Source: Chryseobacterium salipaludis
GTDB taxonomy: Bacteria; Bacteroidota; Bacteroidia; Flavobacteriales; Weeksellaceae
Assembly: GCF_022968825.1 (NCBI RefSeq)
Contig: NZ_JALHKS010000002.1
Span: forward strand, 124,001-188,000
Reading direction: 5' to 3'
Length of the DNA: 64,000 bases
This document shows, piece by piece, positions 8,084-16,363 of this stretch. The position numbers and the translations under genes were made by a program. Below the pieces are notes generated by a model, which had not been told where the DNA came from, ran no database searches, and saw nothing but the letters and a program-made list of their open reading frames with translations. Within the stretch, counting starts at the first letter, position 1. Each line of letters starts with the position of its first letter.

Positions 8084-9475
8084 ATGTCTGAACCGCTGCT
8101 GTACAAACAGCTGGCAGAATCTCTTGCTGCCCTGTTTAAGGAACACAATGAAGAACCGGCGACAGAACAGTTGGTCAATGTAATTGCCGAAGCCTGCCCC
8201 GCCGACATGGCGCTGGCGCTGGATGAACTCACAGAAGAACAGGCTTTGCGCGTTTTTAAAACGCTGGATGATGATACCGCCACCGAAGTTCTGGCAAAAC
8301 TGGATCAGGAGCATACTGAATATATTCTGGAGGCGCTGGACCCCGAACACGTGGCTAAATTATTGGAACCTTTGCCGGCCCGCGAGGCAGCGATTGTTTT
8401 GGCAGAAGCAACGGATGAGCAAGCGGAGCAGGTCCTGCAGGCAGAAGTACCGGAAACGGCTGCCGCAGATGCGCAGCACAGGCTGGAATATGAAAAAGGC
8501 AGTGCCGGCCGCATCATGACAACTGAATTTTTGGTATTGCATCCGCGGATGACTATTGAACAGGCGATCGCAACGGTCAAACAAACAGATCCTGATATAG
8601 ACGTGCCCTCTGACCTGTACGTGGTGGAAGGTAACAATGCAAATCCCGCCGGACGCAACCGGCTGCTGGGTGTTATTTCCATTCGCAGCTTACTTATGTG
8701 TGAACCCGGCTGCAGGATTGAAGAAGTGATGACTACCGAAGTCATTTCCGTGGAGCCGGAGGTACAGGAGGAAGATGTGGCTGCTTTGCTGTCCAAATAC
8801 AAATTTTCGAGTATGCCGGTGGTTGATCAGGAAAGATTTCTATTGGGAGTGATTCCGGCCGACGATCTGATGCCGGTGATTGCCAACAGGTTAAAACATC
8901 TGTACAATAAAGCTGTCGGGACTGATGCCGAGGTGATGGAGAAACTCTCCCCCGTAGCCGCCGCAAAAGTGCGTGTGCCGTGGCTGCTGGGAACGATGGC
9001 GATTGAACTGGGCGCCGGACTGATTATCGCACATTATGATGACGTACTGCAAAAGGTGATTCTGCTGGCCTCCTTCATGCCGGTAATTTCAGCTGTATCC
9101 GGAAACGTGGGTTTGCAGGCCGCTGCCATCACCGTACGCGCGCTGGATGCCGGCAGCCGCAAAAAAAATCTCTGGCAATCTTTGAAAAAAGAAGGAATGA
9201 CTTCACTACTCATGGCAATTGTGTGCGGTATTGTGCTGGGCGGTATCGGAGCGATCTGGGCGAAGCAATTACCATTCGGAATTGTGATTGGTGCCGCGAT
9301 TGTCTGCTCGATGCTGACGGCCGGCCTGATGGGGACCATTATTCCCATTCTTTCCAAGCGGTTTGGTTTTGACCCGGCCACCACAGCCGGCCCGTTTGAA
9401 ACCGCTTTTCAGGACGTGATCGGCTTCGCAGTCTTTTTAGGCTTGGCTACTTTGTTCCAAAGCTGGATGATTTAA
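8084..9475 (+). CDS. mgtE: Magnesium transporter MgtE
   Basis: 463 residues, normal length for the family. An N-terminal acidic superhelical MgtE_N domain (about 1-135) is followed by a CBS pair (about 140-265, GVISIRSLL...VMTTEV...FSSMPVVD) and five membrane helices from about 290 (AGLIIAHYDDVL, SAVSGNVGLQAAAITVRAL, ending GPFETAFQDVIGFAVF with the conserved pore Asp). MgtE is an inner-membrane Mg2+ channel closed by Mg2+ binding to the N and CBS domains. It is a single gene; a 9-bp inverted repeat follows its stop. Confidence 0.95.
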   Translation: MSEPLLYKQLAESLAALFKEHNEEPATEQLVNVIAEACPADMALALDELTEEQALRVFKTLDDDTATEVLAKLDQEHTEYILEALDPEHVAKLLEPLPAREAAIVLAEATDEQAEQVLQAEVPETAAADAQHRLEYEKGSAGRIMTTEFLVLHPRMTIEQAIATVKQTDPDIDVPSDLYVVEGNNANPAGRNRLLGVISIRSLLMCEPGCRIEEVMTTEVISVEPEVQEEDVAALLSKYKFSSMPVVDQERFLLGVIPADDLMPVIANRLKHLYNKAVGTDAEVMEKLSPVAAAKVRVPWLLGTMAIELGAGLIIAHYDDVLQKVILLASFMPVISAVSGNVGLQAAAITVRALDAGSRKKNLWQSLKKEGMTSLLMAIVCGIVLGGIGAIWAKQLPFGIVIGAAIVCSMLTAGLMGTIIPILSKRFGFDPATTAGPFETAFQDVIGFAVFLGLATLFQSWMI

Positions 9476-9489
9476 AAGAATATAAAATA

Positions 9490-9523
9490 CATCTAAAAAA
9501 GCTGCTGTATTACCTTTTAGATG
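9490..9523. terminator. Inverted repeat after mgtE
   Basis: Perfect 9-bp arms CATCTAAAA (9490-9498) and TTTTAGATG (9515-9523). It is AU-rich with no long T-tract, so it is either a weak terminator of mgtE or an operator upstream of the metal locus. Confidence 0.4.
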
Positions 9524-9706
9524 CGATGCAGTTTGATGCTTCTTACAGCATATCCGTCAGTTTTATAATTTATATTTTATGTCTAAATCATAACAGATAC
9601 GCTCTTAATTTAATTCTGTTTATTAATTTTTTCTTAGTTTTGACAAAATTTCGCGCATTTCCCTGTTTGGCATACGGATGCTCAGGGTTGAAATGTTTCG
9701 GTGAAT

Positions 9707-10045
9707 ATGGCTAAAACACATTTTAAAAGTCTGTTTTTAGGAATACTGGTTATCTTCTCGGTAATCTTCCAGTCGGTTCACCTGTGGCATCATGCGCATG
9801 AAAATACTTCTTCTTCTGCGGATACTTCGCACAGCAAAAAAATGGCTGCGGCTGCCGATGATTTCACGGCATGTTCCATTTGTCATTTCAGTATGCAGAC
9901 GAATGACTGCGGTTTTCACCCTGACCTGATACCCGCCCGTCCCGGGCAGCTGATTGAAACCAAAATTCAGGCAGCTGATCAGTCTGTTTCTCAATTTCGC
10001 CTGGCCGGCCTCTTCCGGCTTCGGGCACCCCCTGTTTTAAGCTAA
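9707..10045 (+). CDS. Small exported His/Cys-rich protein, possible metal handling
   Basis: 112 residues from the ATG at 9707 (GTG at 9701 is in frame). An N-terminal hydrophobic signal or anchor is followed by HLWHHAHENTSSSADTSHS and FTACSICHFSMQTNDCGFHP, giving histidine clusters and a CxxCH pair. This pattern resembles the small DUF2946-like periplasmic proteins found beside metal-related TonB receptors. The TonB receptor gene starts 67 bases downstream, so the two likely share a transcript. I infer binding of a soft or borderline metal (Zn, Cu or Ni) in the periplasm. Confidence 0.6.
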   Translation: MAKTHFKSLFLGILVIFSVIFQSVHLWHHAHENTSSSADTSHSKKMAAAADDFTACSICHFSMQTNDCGFHPDLIPARPGQLIETKIQAADQSVSQFRLAGLFRLRAPPVLS

Positions 10046-10111
10046 TTCAGAATCCACGCTGATACCCACGCTGTATCAGTGCTTTTTCGTATTAACTTAA
10101 AACATATAGCA

Positions 10112-12280
10112 ATGTATATTCGCGCGTATATGTATCTGTCTGCCGGGTTGTGCCTGGCCGCCGGCAGCCTGCATTCACAGCAAAAAAAAGACAGCATCCA
10201 TTCCATTAAGGAAGTAACCATTACCGGTCTTTCACCCGATGATCAATTAAAAAGAAATCAGTCCCAGAGTTCGGAAGTCCTTCGCCAGAAGGACCTGCAG
10301 AAACATCTGGGCGGCAGCTTATCGCAAACGCTGGAACGCCTGCCCGGCATCAATACCTTCAGCATCGGATCCGGACAGTCCAAACCGGTCATTCGCGGGT
10401 TGGGCTTTAACCGCGTAGTGGTGACAGAGCATGGCGTAAAACATGAAAGCCAGCAGTGGGGCGCCGACCACGGCCTGGAAATAGATCAGTATGCGGCCGG
10501 TACTGTGAAGGTGACTAAAGGACCTGCGGCGCTGATGACCGGCTCGAATGCTATTGCAGGGCTGATTGCCATTGAACCGACAAACATTCCGCGCCGGGAT
10601 TCCGCCTCAGCAGAGGCAATTTTCACAGCTAAAAGTGTAAATGATCTGCTGGGCGGTTCCTTTGCTGCCATGAGAAAAAAAAATAATCTGTATCTGAATA
10701 GCCGGGTTACGTATCTGGATTATGGTGATTATAAGATTCCGGCCGATTACGTGGATATTTATTCTTATCAGGCACCGCTTCATAAAAGGCGAATGCGCAA
10801 TACGGCAGGCCAAGAGTTTAATGTGCATTTGTCGGGCGGCTATGTCAGCGACCGGTTCCGGTCGGTCTTTTATCTGAGCAATCTGCATTCAAAGAGCGGA
10901 CTTTTTGCCAATGCACACGGACTGGAGCCCCGAAAAGTTGATACAGATCTGTATGATGCTTCTTCACGCGATATCGATTTTCCTTCCCAGCAGGTGAATC
11001 ACTTTAAACTTATCAATGAAACTGTGCTGGGCTATGGCCGCAAAAACTCACTGAAAATTACAACCGGTTTCCAGCGGAACTACCGGGAAGAGTTCAGCAA
11101 TTATATTGCACACGGCTACATGCCGCCATTGTATCCGGCACAATTGCAAATTCCACAGGAGCTGGAAAGACTTTTTGATAAATACGTTTACAGTGCCCAG
11201 GCGCACAATGAACTCAGCCTGGGCCGCCACACTTTGAGCACAGGCATCAGCACGGAGATGCAGGATAACGGCATCGGTGGCTGGAGTTTTCTTACACCGG
11301 CCTATGACCAGCATTCTGCCGGAGTGTATGTGCATGATCTTTTTAATATCAATTCAAAACTGTCTCTAAATGTCGGTGCTCGCTTAGATTACGGCCGGAT
11401 CAGCATAGACGAATACTACGACTGGTTTACCAGTCCCGTACCCGGCGGAAGCACCTACGCGCAGAGAGCGCAGCCGCTCACCCGCACATTCCGGCCTTTT
11501 ACGTGGGGCGCCGGCGCAAATTATCATCACCGGCACTGGCAGTTCCGGCTTAATTTGGGGAAAAGCTTTCGGATGCCGCTGGCAAAAGAACTCGCGTCCA
11601 ATGGAGTAAACTACCATTATTACAGTTACGAAAAAGGAAACGCAGGACTGAAGGCAGAAGAATCCTATCAGGCAGATTTCGGGGCAGAATTTAAAAAGGG
11701 AAAAATTCATATTGACTTCAATCCTTTCTTTCAGTATTTCCCAAATTACATTTACCTGAATCCGACTTCCGGTTTTGATTTTCTGTATGGTGCCGGAAAT
11801 CAGATTTATGAATACACCCAAAGTAAAGTACAGCGCTACGGAGCTGAACTGAAAGCGGGCATTCATTTTTCTGACACCTTCCGCACCGAAATTCTGGGTG
11901 AGTATGTGTATTCAGAACAATTGTCGGGCAGCAAAAAAGGATATAACCTCCCGTTTGCGCCCGCGCCGTCGGCACTGATTGGGTTTACTTATGAACCGAA
12001 GTTCAGTCGTACCCTCAGTGACAGTTACCTGGGTGTCGATTTTAAAATCGGGGCAATGCAGAACCGGATTGTTCCGCCGGAACGCGTGACAGACGGCTAT
12101 CAGATTCTCAACCTCAATGCAGGGACGGATGTGATGGTCGATGGCAAAAAGGTAAATTTCTATTTCCAGGTACAAAACCTGCTGAATACAAAGTATTTCA
12201 CGCATACCAACTTTTACAGGCTCATCGGTGTGCCGGAAGCCGGAAGAAACTTTGTGCTGACTCTGAAAGTTCCTATCTAA
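10112..12280 (+). CDS. TonB-dependent outer-membrane receptor, probable metal uptake
   Basis: 722 residues from the ATG at 10112; the upstream in-frame start at 10079 would disrupt the signal peptide MYIRAYMYLSAGLCLAAG. The plug domain (about 35-150) contains GSLSQTLERLPGI, the run SKPVIRGLGFNRVVV and the run KGPAALMTGSNAIAG. The remainder is a 22-strand type beta barrel ending in the terminal strand NFVLTLKVPI. The barrel has several His-rich loops (EHGVKHESQQWGADHG, NYHHRHW, NYHYYSYEK). The receptor takes up a substrate with TonB/ExbBD energy. With a His/Cys protein before it and DUF4625 lipoproteins after it, a zinc or similar metal is the best guess. Confidence 0.88.
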   Translation: MYIRAYMYLSAGLCLAAGSLHSQQKKDSIHSIKEVTITGLSPDDQLKRNQSQSSEVLRQKDLQKHLGGSLSQTLERLPGINTFSIGSGQSKPVIRGLGFNRVVVTEHGVKHESQQWGADHGLEIDQYAAGTVKVTKGPAALMTGSNAIAGLIAIEPTNIPRRDSASAEAIFTAKSVNDLLGGSFAAMRKKNNLYLNSRVTYLDYGDYKIPADYVDIYSYQAPLHKRRMRNTAGQEFNVHLSGGYVSDRFRSVFYLSNLHSKSGLFANAHGLEPRKVDTDLYDASSRDIDFPSQQVNHFKLINETVLGYGRKNSLKITTGFQRNYREEFSNYIAHGYMPPLYPAQLQIPQELERLFDKYVYSAQAHNELSLGRHTLSTGISTEMQDNGIGGWSFLTPAYDQHSAGVYVHDLFNINSKLSLNVGARLDYGRISIDEYYDWFTSPVPGGSTYAQRAQPLTRTFRPFTWGAGANYHHRHWQFRLNLGKSFRMPLAKELASNGVNYHYYSYEKGNAGLKAEESYQADFGAEFKKGKIHIDFNPFFQYFPNYIYLNPTSGFDFLYGAGNQIYEYTQSKVQRYGAELKAGIHFSDTFRTEILGEYVYSEQLSGSKKGYNLPFAPAPSALIGFTYEPKFSRTLSDSYLGVDFKIGAMQNRIVPPERVTDGYQILNLNAGTDVMVDGKKVNFYFQVQNLLNTKYFTHTNFYRLIGVPEAGRNFVLTLKVPI

Positions 12281-12413
12281 AAAGCGAACTCCACCACTCT
12301 ATTTTATATATGTAAACCGACATGAAGGATGCTACCGGCGAAGGAGAGCCGGGCTTCTTTCTGCCGTGTTTCCAAGTATTTGAAACCATTTATTAACCTA
12401 TATTTTTTTTAAC

Positions 12414-12893
12414 ATGTTACAAACTTTTAAACAACACCTGAACTTTTGCAGTGTCCTCGCAGCTTTCCTGCTTCTGACTGCTGTATCCTGCCGCGACGAT
12501 GAGGCACCCGAACTCCCAATGCCTTCTATTACCAATATTGAAGTGGGTCATGACAATGATGAAATCGGAACCATTGGCGAGGATTCCCACTTTAATGCAG
12601 ACGTGACGGCGGGTGACAAAATCGATAAGATCGAAGTAAAGATTCTGCAACGCGCTAACGAAGTGTACAGCAAACCCTGGAATCACACGGTAACCTGGGA
12701 AGAATACCGGGGCAGCAAAAATGCGCACATTCACAAACACTTTGATGTTCCGGCAGATGCGGCGGAAGGAAAATATGATTTTGTGATCACCGTTTACGAC
12801 CAGAACACCACTCAATTGGTGGAAAAACGCGCCATTCAGCTTTACCTGGAAGAAAACCTGCCACCGGGGCATCACCATGATCACGATCATTAA
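12414..12893 (+). CDS. DUF4625 lipoprotein with C-terminal histidine tail
   Basis: 159 residues. Signal peptide with lipobox LTAVSC, then an immunoglobulin-like DUF4625 domain (IEVGHDNDEIGTIGEDSHFN, ADVTAGDKIDKIEV, FDVPADAAEGKYDFVITVYD). The last eight residues are GHHHDHDH, an obvious metal-binding tail. It is closely similar to the next gene over its first 140 residues, so the pair is a tandem duplication. It lies 133 bases after the TonB receptor, with a possible attenuator hairpin (CCGGC/GCCGG at 12335-12352) between. It is probably surface or periplasmic and hands metal to the receptor (inference). Confidence 0.8.
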   Translation: MLQTFKQHLNFCSVLAAFLLLTAVSCRDDEAPELPMPSITNIEVGHDNDEIGTIGEDSHFNADVTAGDKIDKIEVKILQRANEVYSKPWNHTVTWEEYRGSKNAHIHKHFDVPADAAEGKYDFVITVYDQNTTQLVEKRAIQLYLEENLPPGHHHDHDH

Positions 12894-12960
12894 ACAGAAC
12901 AAAAGTGGCAGACGACTGCTGCACACTATTACAACACAACTATTTTATTAAACCACTATT

Positions 12961-13887
12961 ATGATTCAATCTATTAAACAACCGCTGCTTTTTATCAGAA
13001 TGCTGGCTGTATTCGCCTTACTTCTCTTCACTGCCGTTTCCTGCCGTAGCGATGATGACACACCGGAGCCGGAGAAAGCTGTACCGACTATTGAGAATAT
13101 TGAGATAGGCCTTAATAACAATGAAATAGGAACTATCGGAAAAGATTTTCACTTTAATGCAGATGTAACTGCAGGCGATAAAATCGATAAGATTGAAGTG
13201 AATCTTGTTCAGCGTGCCAATGCGAGTTACAGCAAGCCCTGGCATTACACTGTAGTCTGGGAGCAATACAAAGGAGCGCGTAACACGAATGTCCATAAGC
13301 ATTTCGATATTCCGGCAGATGCGGCCGAGGGCACCTATGACTTTATTATCACGGTATATGACGAAAACGGCACCAAGCGGGTGGAAAAACGCGCGATTAC
13401 CCTGTACCTGGAAGCCAACTTACCGGTAAATCCCATTATTTATGCCATGAATGTTTTTGCAAATGATGATGTGTATTACAGCACGGCCGACGGCGTGGAA
13501 ATGCCGGGATATGTATTCAAAACTGGTGATGACTTCTGGGGGCCTACCACTTTGGAAGGCGTGAAAGATAACGGAAAAGCGTACCTGCTGCTGATTAACA
13601 AAAAATTTAATCACAGGCCGGAAACCATCAGTGAGATTGACTTCAGTAAGGCAATCGTGTATGACGTTATCGAACACATCGATATGGAAACCGTCGGCGG
13701 TATCGGAAATTATCCTGCCCCGAAATTAAAGATCGGTGCTGCGGTTGACGGAAATAAGCCGCAGGGCAATCCGATCACCGGCGCAAAAGCCTGGGAATCG
13801 AGTACCTATTATTACGGTGTTGTTTATACAAACACAACGCACAACATGAGCACTTTTGATTACATCGAAATCCCTGTTCAATTGTAA
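12961..13887 (+). CDS. DUF4625 lipoprotein with C-terminal extension
   Basis: 308 residues. Lipobox FTAVSC, then a DUF4625 domain nearly matching the previous gene (ADVTAGDKIDKIEVNLVQRA; FDIPADAAEGTYDFIITVYD). Instead of the histidine tail it has a second domain of about 150 residues (from about 160: NPIIYAMNVFANDDVYYS...), which I do not recognise. It may be a second Ig-like or ligand-binding domain. It belongs to the receptor locus and is followed by a strong terminator. Confidence 0.75.
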   Translation: MIQSIKQPLLFIRMLAVFALLLFTAVSCRSDDDTPEPEKAVPTIENIEIGLNNNEIGTIGKDFHFNADVTAGDKIDKIEVNLVQRANASYSKPWHYTVVWEQYKGARNTNVHKHFDIPADAAEGTYDFIITVYDENGTKRVEKRAITLYLEANLPVNPIIYAMNVFANDDVYYSTADGVEMPGYVFKTGDDFWGPTTLEGVKDNGKAYLLLINKKFNHRPETISEIDFSKAIVYDVIEHIDMETVGGIGNYPAPKLKIGAAVDGNKPQGNPITGAKAWESSTYYYGVVYTNTTHNMSTFDYIEIPVQL

Positions 13888-13894
13888 AACACGC

Positions 13895-13922
13895 GGGCCG
13901 CGTGTGATGGCGCGGCCCTTTT
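13895..13922 (+). terminator. Terminator inside the DUF4625 locus
   Basis: 8-bp GC-rich stem GGGCCGCG / CGCGGCCC (13895-13902, 13911-13918) followed by TTTT. It separates the second and third lipoprotein genes and may reduce transcription of the third. Confidence 0.8.
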
Positions 13923-13936
13923 AATCTTTAGAAATT

Positions 13937-14404
13937 ATGAAAAAATTACTTTTGGCCTCGATGGCCGCTTTCCTCACCCTCACCGCCTGCCGCAGCGATG
14001 AGCAGGAACAACCAGATACAGAATATCCGGAAATTGTAATGTCGCCTGGTTCATTCCCGCAGCAATGCAGTGTGATCCAGATCGGCGAGAAACTTATTTT
14101 CCGGGCCACGTTTACAGATAATCGTGAACTGGGTTCCTACAGCCTGGATATTCACCATAACTTCGATCACCACAATCACACTACTGAAACGACAGGATGT
14201 GATTCTGAACCAAAGAAAGCGCCGGTAAATCCGCTGACATTTATTAAAGCGTATGATATCCCGTCAGGGCTGCGTGAATATACCGCCACTACAGAAATTG
14301 ATATCCCGGCCAATGCGGACACCGGTGATTATCATTTCATGATCCGGGTAACCGATCAGGAAGGCTGGCAGACACTGAAAGGACTGAGCGTTAAAATCAA
14401 ATAA
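13937..14404 (+). CDS. DUF4625 lipoprotein (third copy, divergent)
   Basis: 155 residues. Signal peptide with lipobox LTLTAC, then a DUF4625-type domain (IVMSPGSFPQQC, IQIGEKLIFRATFTDNRELG, TTEIDIPANADTGDYHFMIRV). An internal histidine patch, LDIHHNFDHHNHTTETTGC, replaces the tail seen in the first copy. Sequence identity to the other two is low, but the architecture is the same. It is the last gene of the metal locus, closed by a terminator shared with rpmA. Confidence 0.78.
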   Translation: MKKLLLASMAAFLTLTACRSDEQEQPDTEYPEIVMSPGSFPQQCSVIQIGEKLIFRATFTDNRELGSYSLDIHHNFDHHNHTTETTGCDSEPKKAPVNPLTFIKAYDIPSGLREYTATTEIDIPANADTGDYHFMIRVTDQEGWQTLKGLSVKIK

Positions 14405-14425
14405 TCTCTGGCTGAGCGCACAAAA

Positions 14426-14458
14426 AAATCCCGGCTTCAAACGAAACCGGGATTTTAT
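14426..14458. terminator. Bidirectional terminator
   Basis: 9-bp stem AAATCCCGG / CCGGGATTT (14426-14434, 14447-14455) with A-tract before and T-rich sequence after. It serves the DUF4625 locus on + and rpmA on -. Confidence 0.85.
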
Positions 14459-14473
14459 TGTTATATATAATGC

Positions 14474-14731
14474 TTATGCATTAGGCTCAACAGACACAAA
14501 CGATCTGTTGTCTTTTTTCTTAGTAAATACTACTTTACCATCAATCAGTGCGTGAAGTGTGTGGTCCTTGCCCATTCCCACGTTTTCACCCGGGTGGTGC
14601 TGTGTACCGCGTTGTCTCACGATGATGTTTCCGGCAATCGCTTCCTGTCCGCCGAAAATCTTCACACCCAGTCTCTTGGAATGTGACTCTCTACCGTTCT
14701 TGGAGCTACCAACCCCTTTTTTGTGTGCCAT
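14474..14731 (-). CDS. rpmA: 50S ribosomal protein L27
   Basis: 85 residues. [20 protein letters not shown], then [29 protein letters not shown] and a basic C-terminal region: the full L27 sequence. L27 sits near the peptidyl-transferase centre of the 50S subunit; no cleaved N-terminal extension is present. It follows rplU by 29 bases on the minus strand, the usual rplU-rpmA operon. Confidence 0.98.
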   Translation of the reverse strand: MAHKKGVGSSKNGRESHSKRLGVKIFGGQEAIAGNIIVRQRGTQHHPGENVGMGKDHTLHALIDGKVVFTKKKDNRSFVSVEPNA

Positions 14732-14760
14732 TTTATTCTAGGTTTTTTGTCGGTTAAAAA

Positions 14761-15177
14761 TTATTCAGCCGCTTCGCTGCTGTTTTCTACGTCTGCTGCC
14801 GGCTGCTCTTTTGCAGGAGTTGCTTTCTTTGCTTTCGGAGCTGCCTTCTTTTCAGTCTTGTTGTTATCAAAACCGGTGATTCCTGTAATCTGGATTTGAG
14901 TCAGAGACTGTCGGTGACCATTTTTCTTCTCGTATCCTTTTCTTCTTTTTTTCTTGAAAACGATTACTTTATCCGCTTTTACATGGTCAAGGATTTCAGC
15001 ATCAACAGTGATACCGCTTACAGCCGGGGCGCCAATGGTTGTAGAACCGTTTACCGTAAGAAGCACTTTATCGAAGGATACTTTTCCTCCTTTGTCCCCT
15101 TTCAGACGGTTTACAAACAATTTCTGGTCTTGCTCAACTTTGTATTGAAGCCCTGCTATTTCTACAATTGCAAACAT
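14761..15177 (-). CDS. rplU: 50S ribosomal protein L21 with extended Lys/Ala tail
   Basis: 138 residues against about 103 in E. coli. The core (FAIVEIAGLQYKVEQDQ ... KVIVFKKKRRKGYEKKNGHR) is typical L21, which binds 23S rRNA. The extra C-terminal 35 residues form a low-complexity, first basic then acidic tail (KKAAPKAKKATPAKEQ...), a common elaboration in Flavobacteriia. It is the first gene of the rplU-rpmA operon; a -7 promoter element lies 33 bases upstream of its start. Confidence 0.97.
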   Translation of the reverse strand: MFAIVEIAGLQYKVEQDQKLFVNRLKGDKGGKVSFDKVLLTVNGSTTIGAPAVSGITVDAEILDHVKADKVIVFKKKRRKGYEKKNGHRQSLTQIQITGITGFDNNKTEKKAAPKAKKATPAKEQPAADVENSSEAAE

Positions 15178-15210
15178 TGTTTATAAATTTTGTTTAGTTA
15201 TTTCGAGGTG

Positions 15211-15218
15211 CAAAGATA
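15211..15218 (-). promoter_or_regulatory. -7 element for rplU-rpmA
   Basis: TATCTTTG on the minus strand matches the Bacteroidota TAnnTTTG element, 33 bases upstream of the rplU ATG. No perfect TTTG partner is seen at the expected distance. Confidence 0.55.
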
Positions 15219-15352
15219 TAAAATAAATCATTACAAGCATATGGACAAATCACTTTTTATTTTATAAAAAACCATGAATTTTTTCATTAAAATATTATGA
15301 TAAAAACATTTTTTTATTACTTTAGCTGAACCAGATATTAGAATTATCCGAT

Positions 15353-16237
15353 ATGAATTTCAAATTCACAAAAAGCTGCTTGCTGGCAGCCGGTGTCACC
15401 GCTATGCTTTTTTCCTGCACCGCGGAGGACCGCTCACCTGCGGAACAACCCGAAACCATTGCCGCACTCGCACCGGAACAGCCGGGCGCAAATGACATCA
15501 GTTGCTCCTACGTGGACGGCAACTGGGCCAGCAGCGCGGTACTGAAAACCGGCCTGACCAGCAGCACAGACACCAATTTTATGGTCGCACAAAATAAAAA
15601 GATTGCAGCCCTGTGGGGACGCAGCGCACCCACACTCCGTTTTGTAAGTGACCCTTCTAACCAAAATTCCACCTACAACGCGATCTCCTATTCCACCGGA
15701 AAGATCTATTACGGATATGCCATTTATTATGATGCCAAGGCCAAAGGCGGCAATATTGTGAATGCGATGATTCTTGCGCATGAATACGGACATCAGCTGC
15801 AATACATTTACCGCATCCCAACGGTGAATGAATCTACCGCCCGCGCGCACGAACTGGAAGCTGACGGTTTTGCAGGATATTATCTGCGTCGTCCGAACGG
15901 ATATAATCAGTCTTCGTTTGCGGCAATTGCCAAAGCGTATGAGTTTGCGCAAAGCATCGGCGATTACAGCACCACCAGTCCGGGCCACCACGGTACGCCG
16001 GCGCAGCGCCGTTCGGCCGTACGTCTGGGTTTCCTGCTGGGTCAATATGATTTGTCCGCTACTGATTTTGATTATAATTTCTTCTATTATTATAATGGCG
16101 TGCTGAATGACACCTACCGCATGAGCCAGAACAGCCGTTTCCCGGAACTGGACGCTTATATGCAGCGCTATGTGGAAGAGTTAAAACAAATTCAGGACGG
16201 CACCATCAGTGCTGAAGAGTGGCAACAACTCGACTAA
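15353..16237 (+). CDS. Neutral zinc metallopeptidase-like lipoprotein
   Basis: 294 residues. Signal peptide with lipobox MLFSC (Cys22). The zinc site is HEYGH (143-147) with a third ligand in HELEADGFAGYY (Glu169), giving the HExxH...ExxxD layout of gluzincin-type peptidases (YpfJ/neutral zinc metallopeptidase group). A downstream HHGTPAQRRSAVRLGF motif also occurs in that group. It is probably a membrane-anchored peptidase in the periplasm or outer membrane. It is a single gene with its own terminator; the substrate is unknown. Confidence 0.8.
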   Translation: MNFKFTKSCLLAAGVTAMLFSCTAEDRSPAEQPETIAALAPEQPGANDISCSYVDGNWASSAVLKTGLTSSTDTNFMVAQNKKIAALWGRSAPTLRFVSDPSNQNSTYNAISYSTGKIYYGYAIYYDAKAKGGNIVNAMILAHEYGHQLQYIYRIPTVNESTARAHELEADGFAGYYLRRPNGYNQSSFAAIAKAYEFAQSIGDYSTTSPGHHGTPAQRRSAVRLGFLLGQYDLSATDFDYNFFYYYNGVLNDTYRMSQNSRFPELDAYMQRYVEELKQIQDGTISAEEWQQLD

Positions 16238-16272
16238 CAAAACACCTATTTCATATTCATTTCTTTAGTAGG

Positions 16273-16299
16273 AGGCAGAACTTTGGTTCTGCCTTTTGT
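16273..16299 (+). terminator. Terminator after the metallopeptidase gene
   Basis: Perfect 9-bp stem AGGCAGAAC / GTTCTGCCT (16273-16281, 16286-16294) followed by TTTGTTTT. Confidence 0.85.
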
Positions 16300-16363
16300 T
16301 TTATAAATGTCTGTTGTACTACGCCTGTAAATTTTAATTACATTTATCACCGGTAAACTGCTT

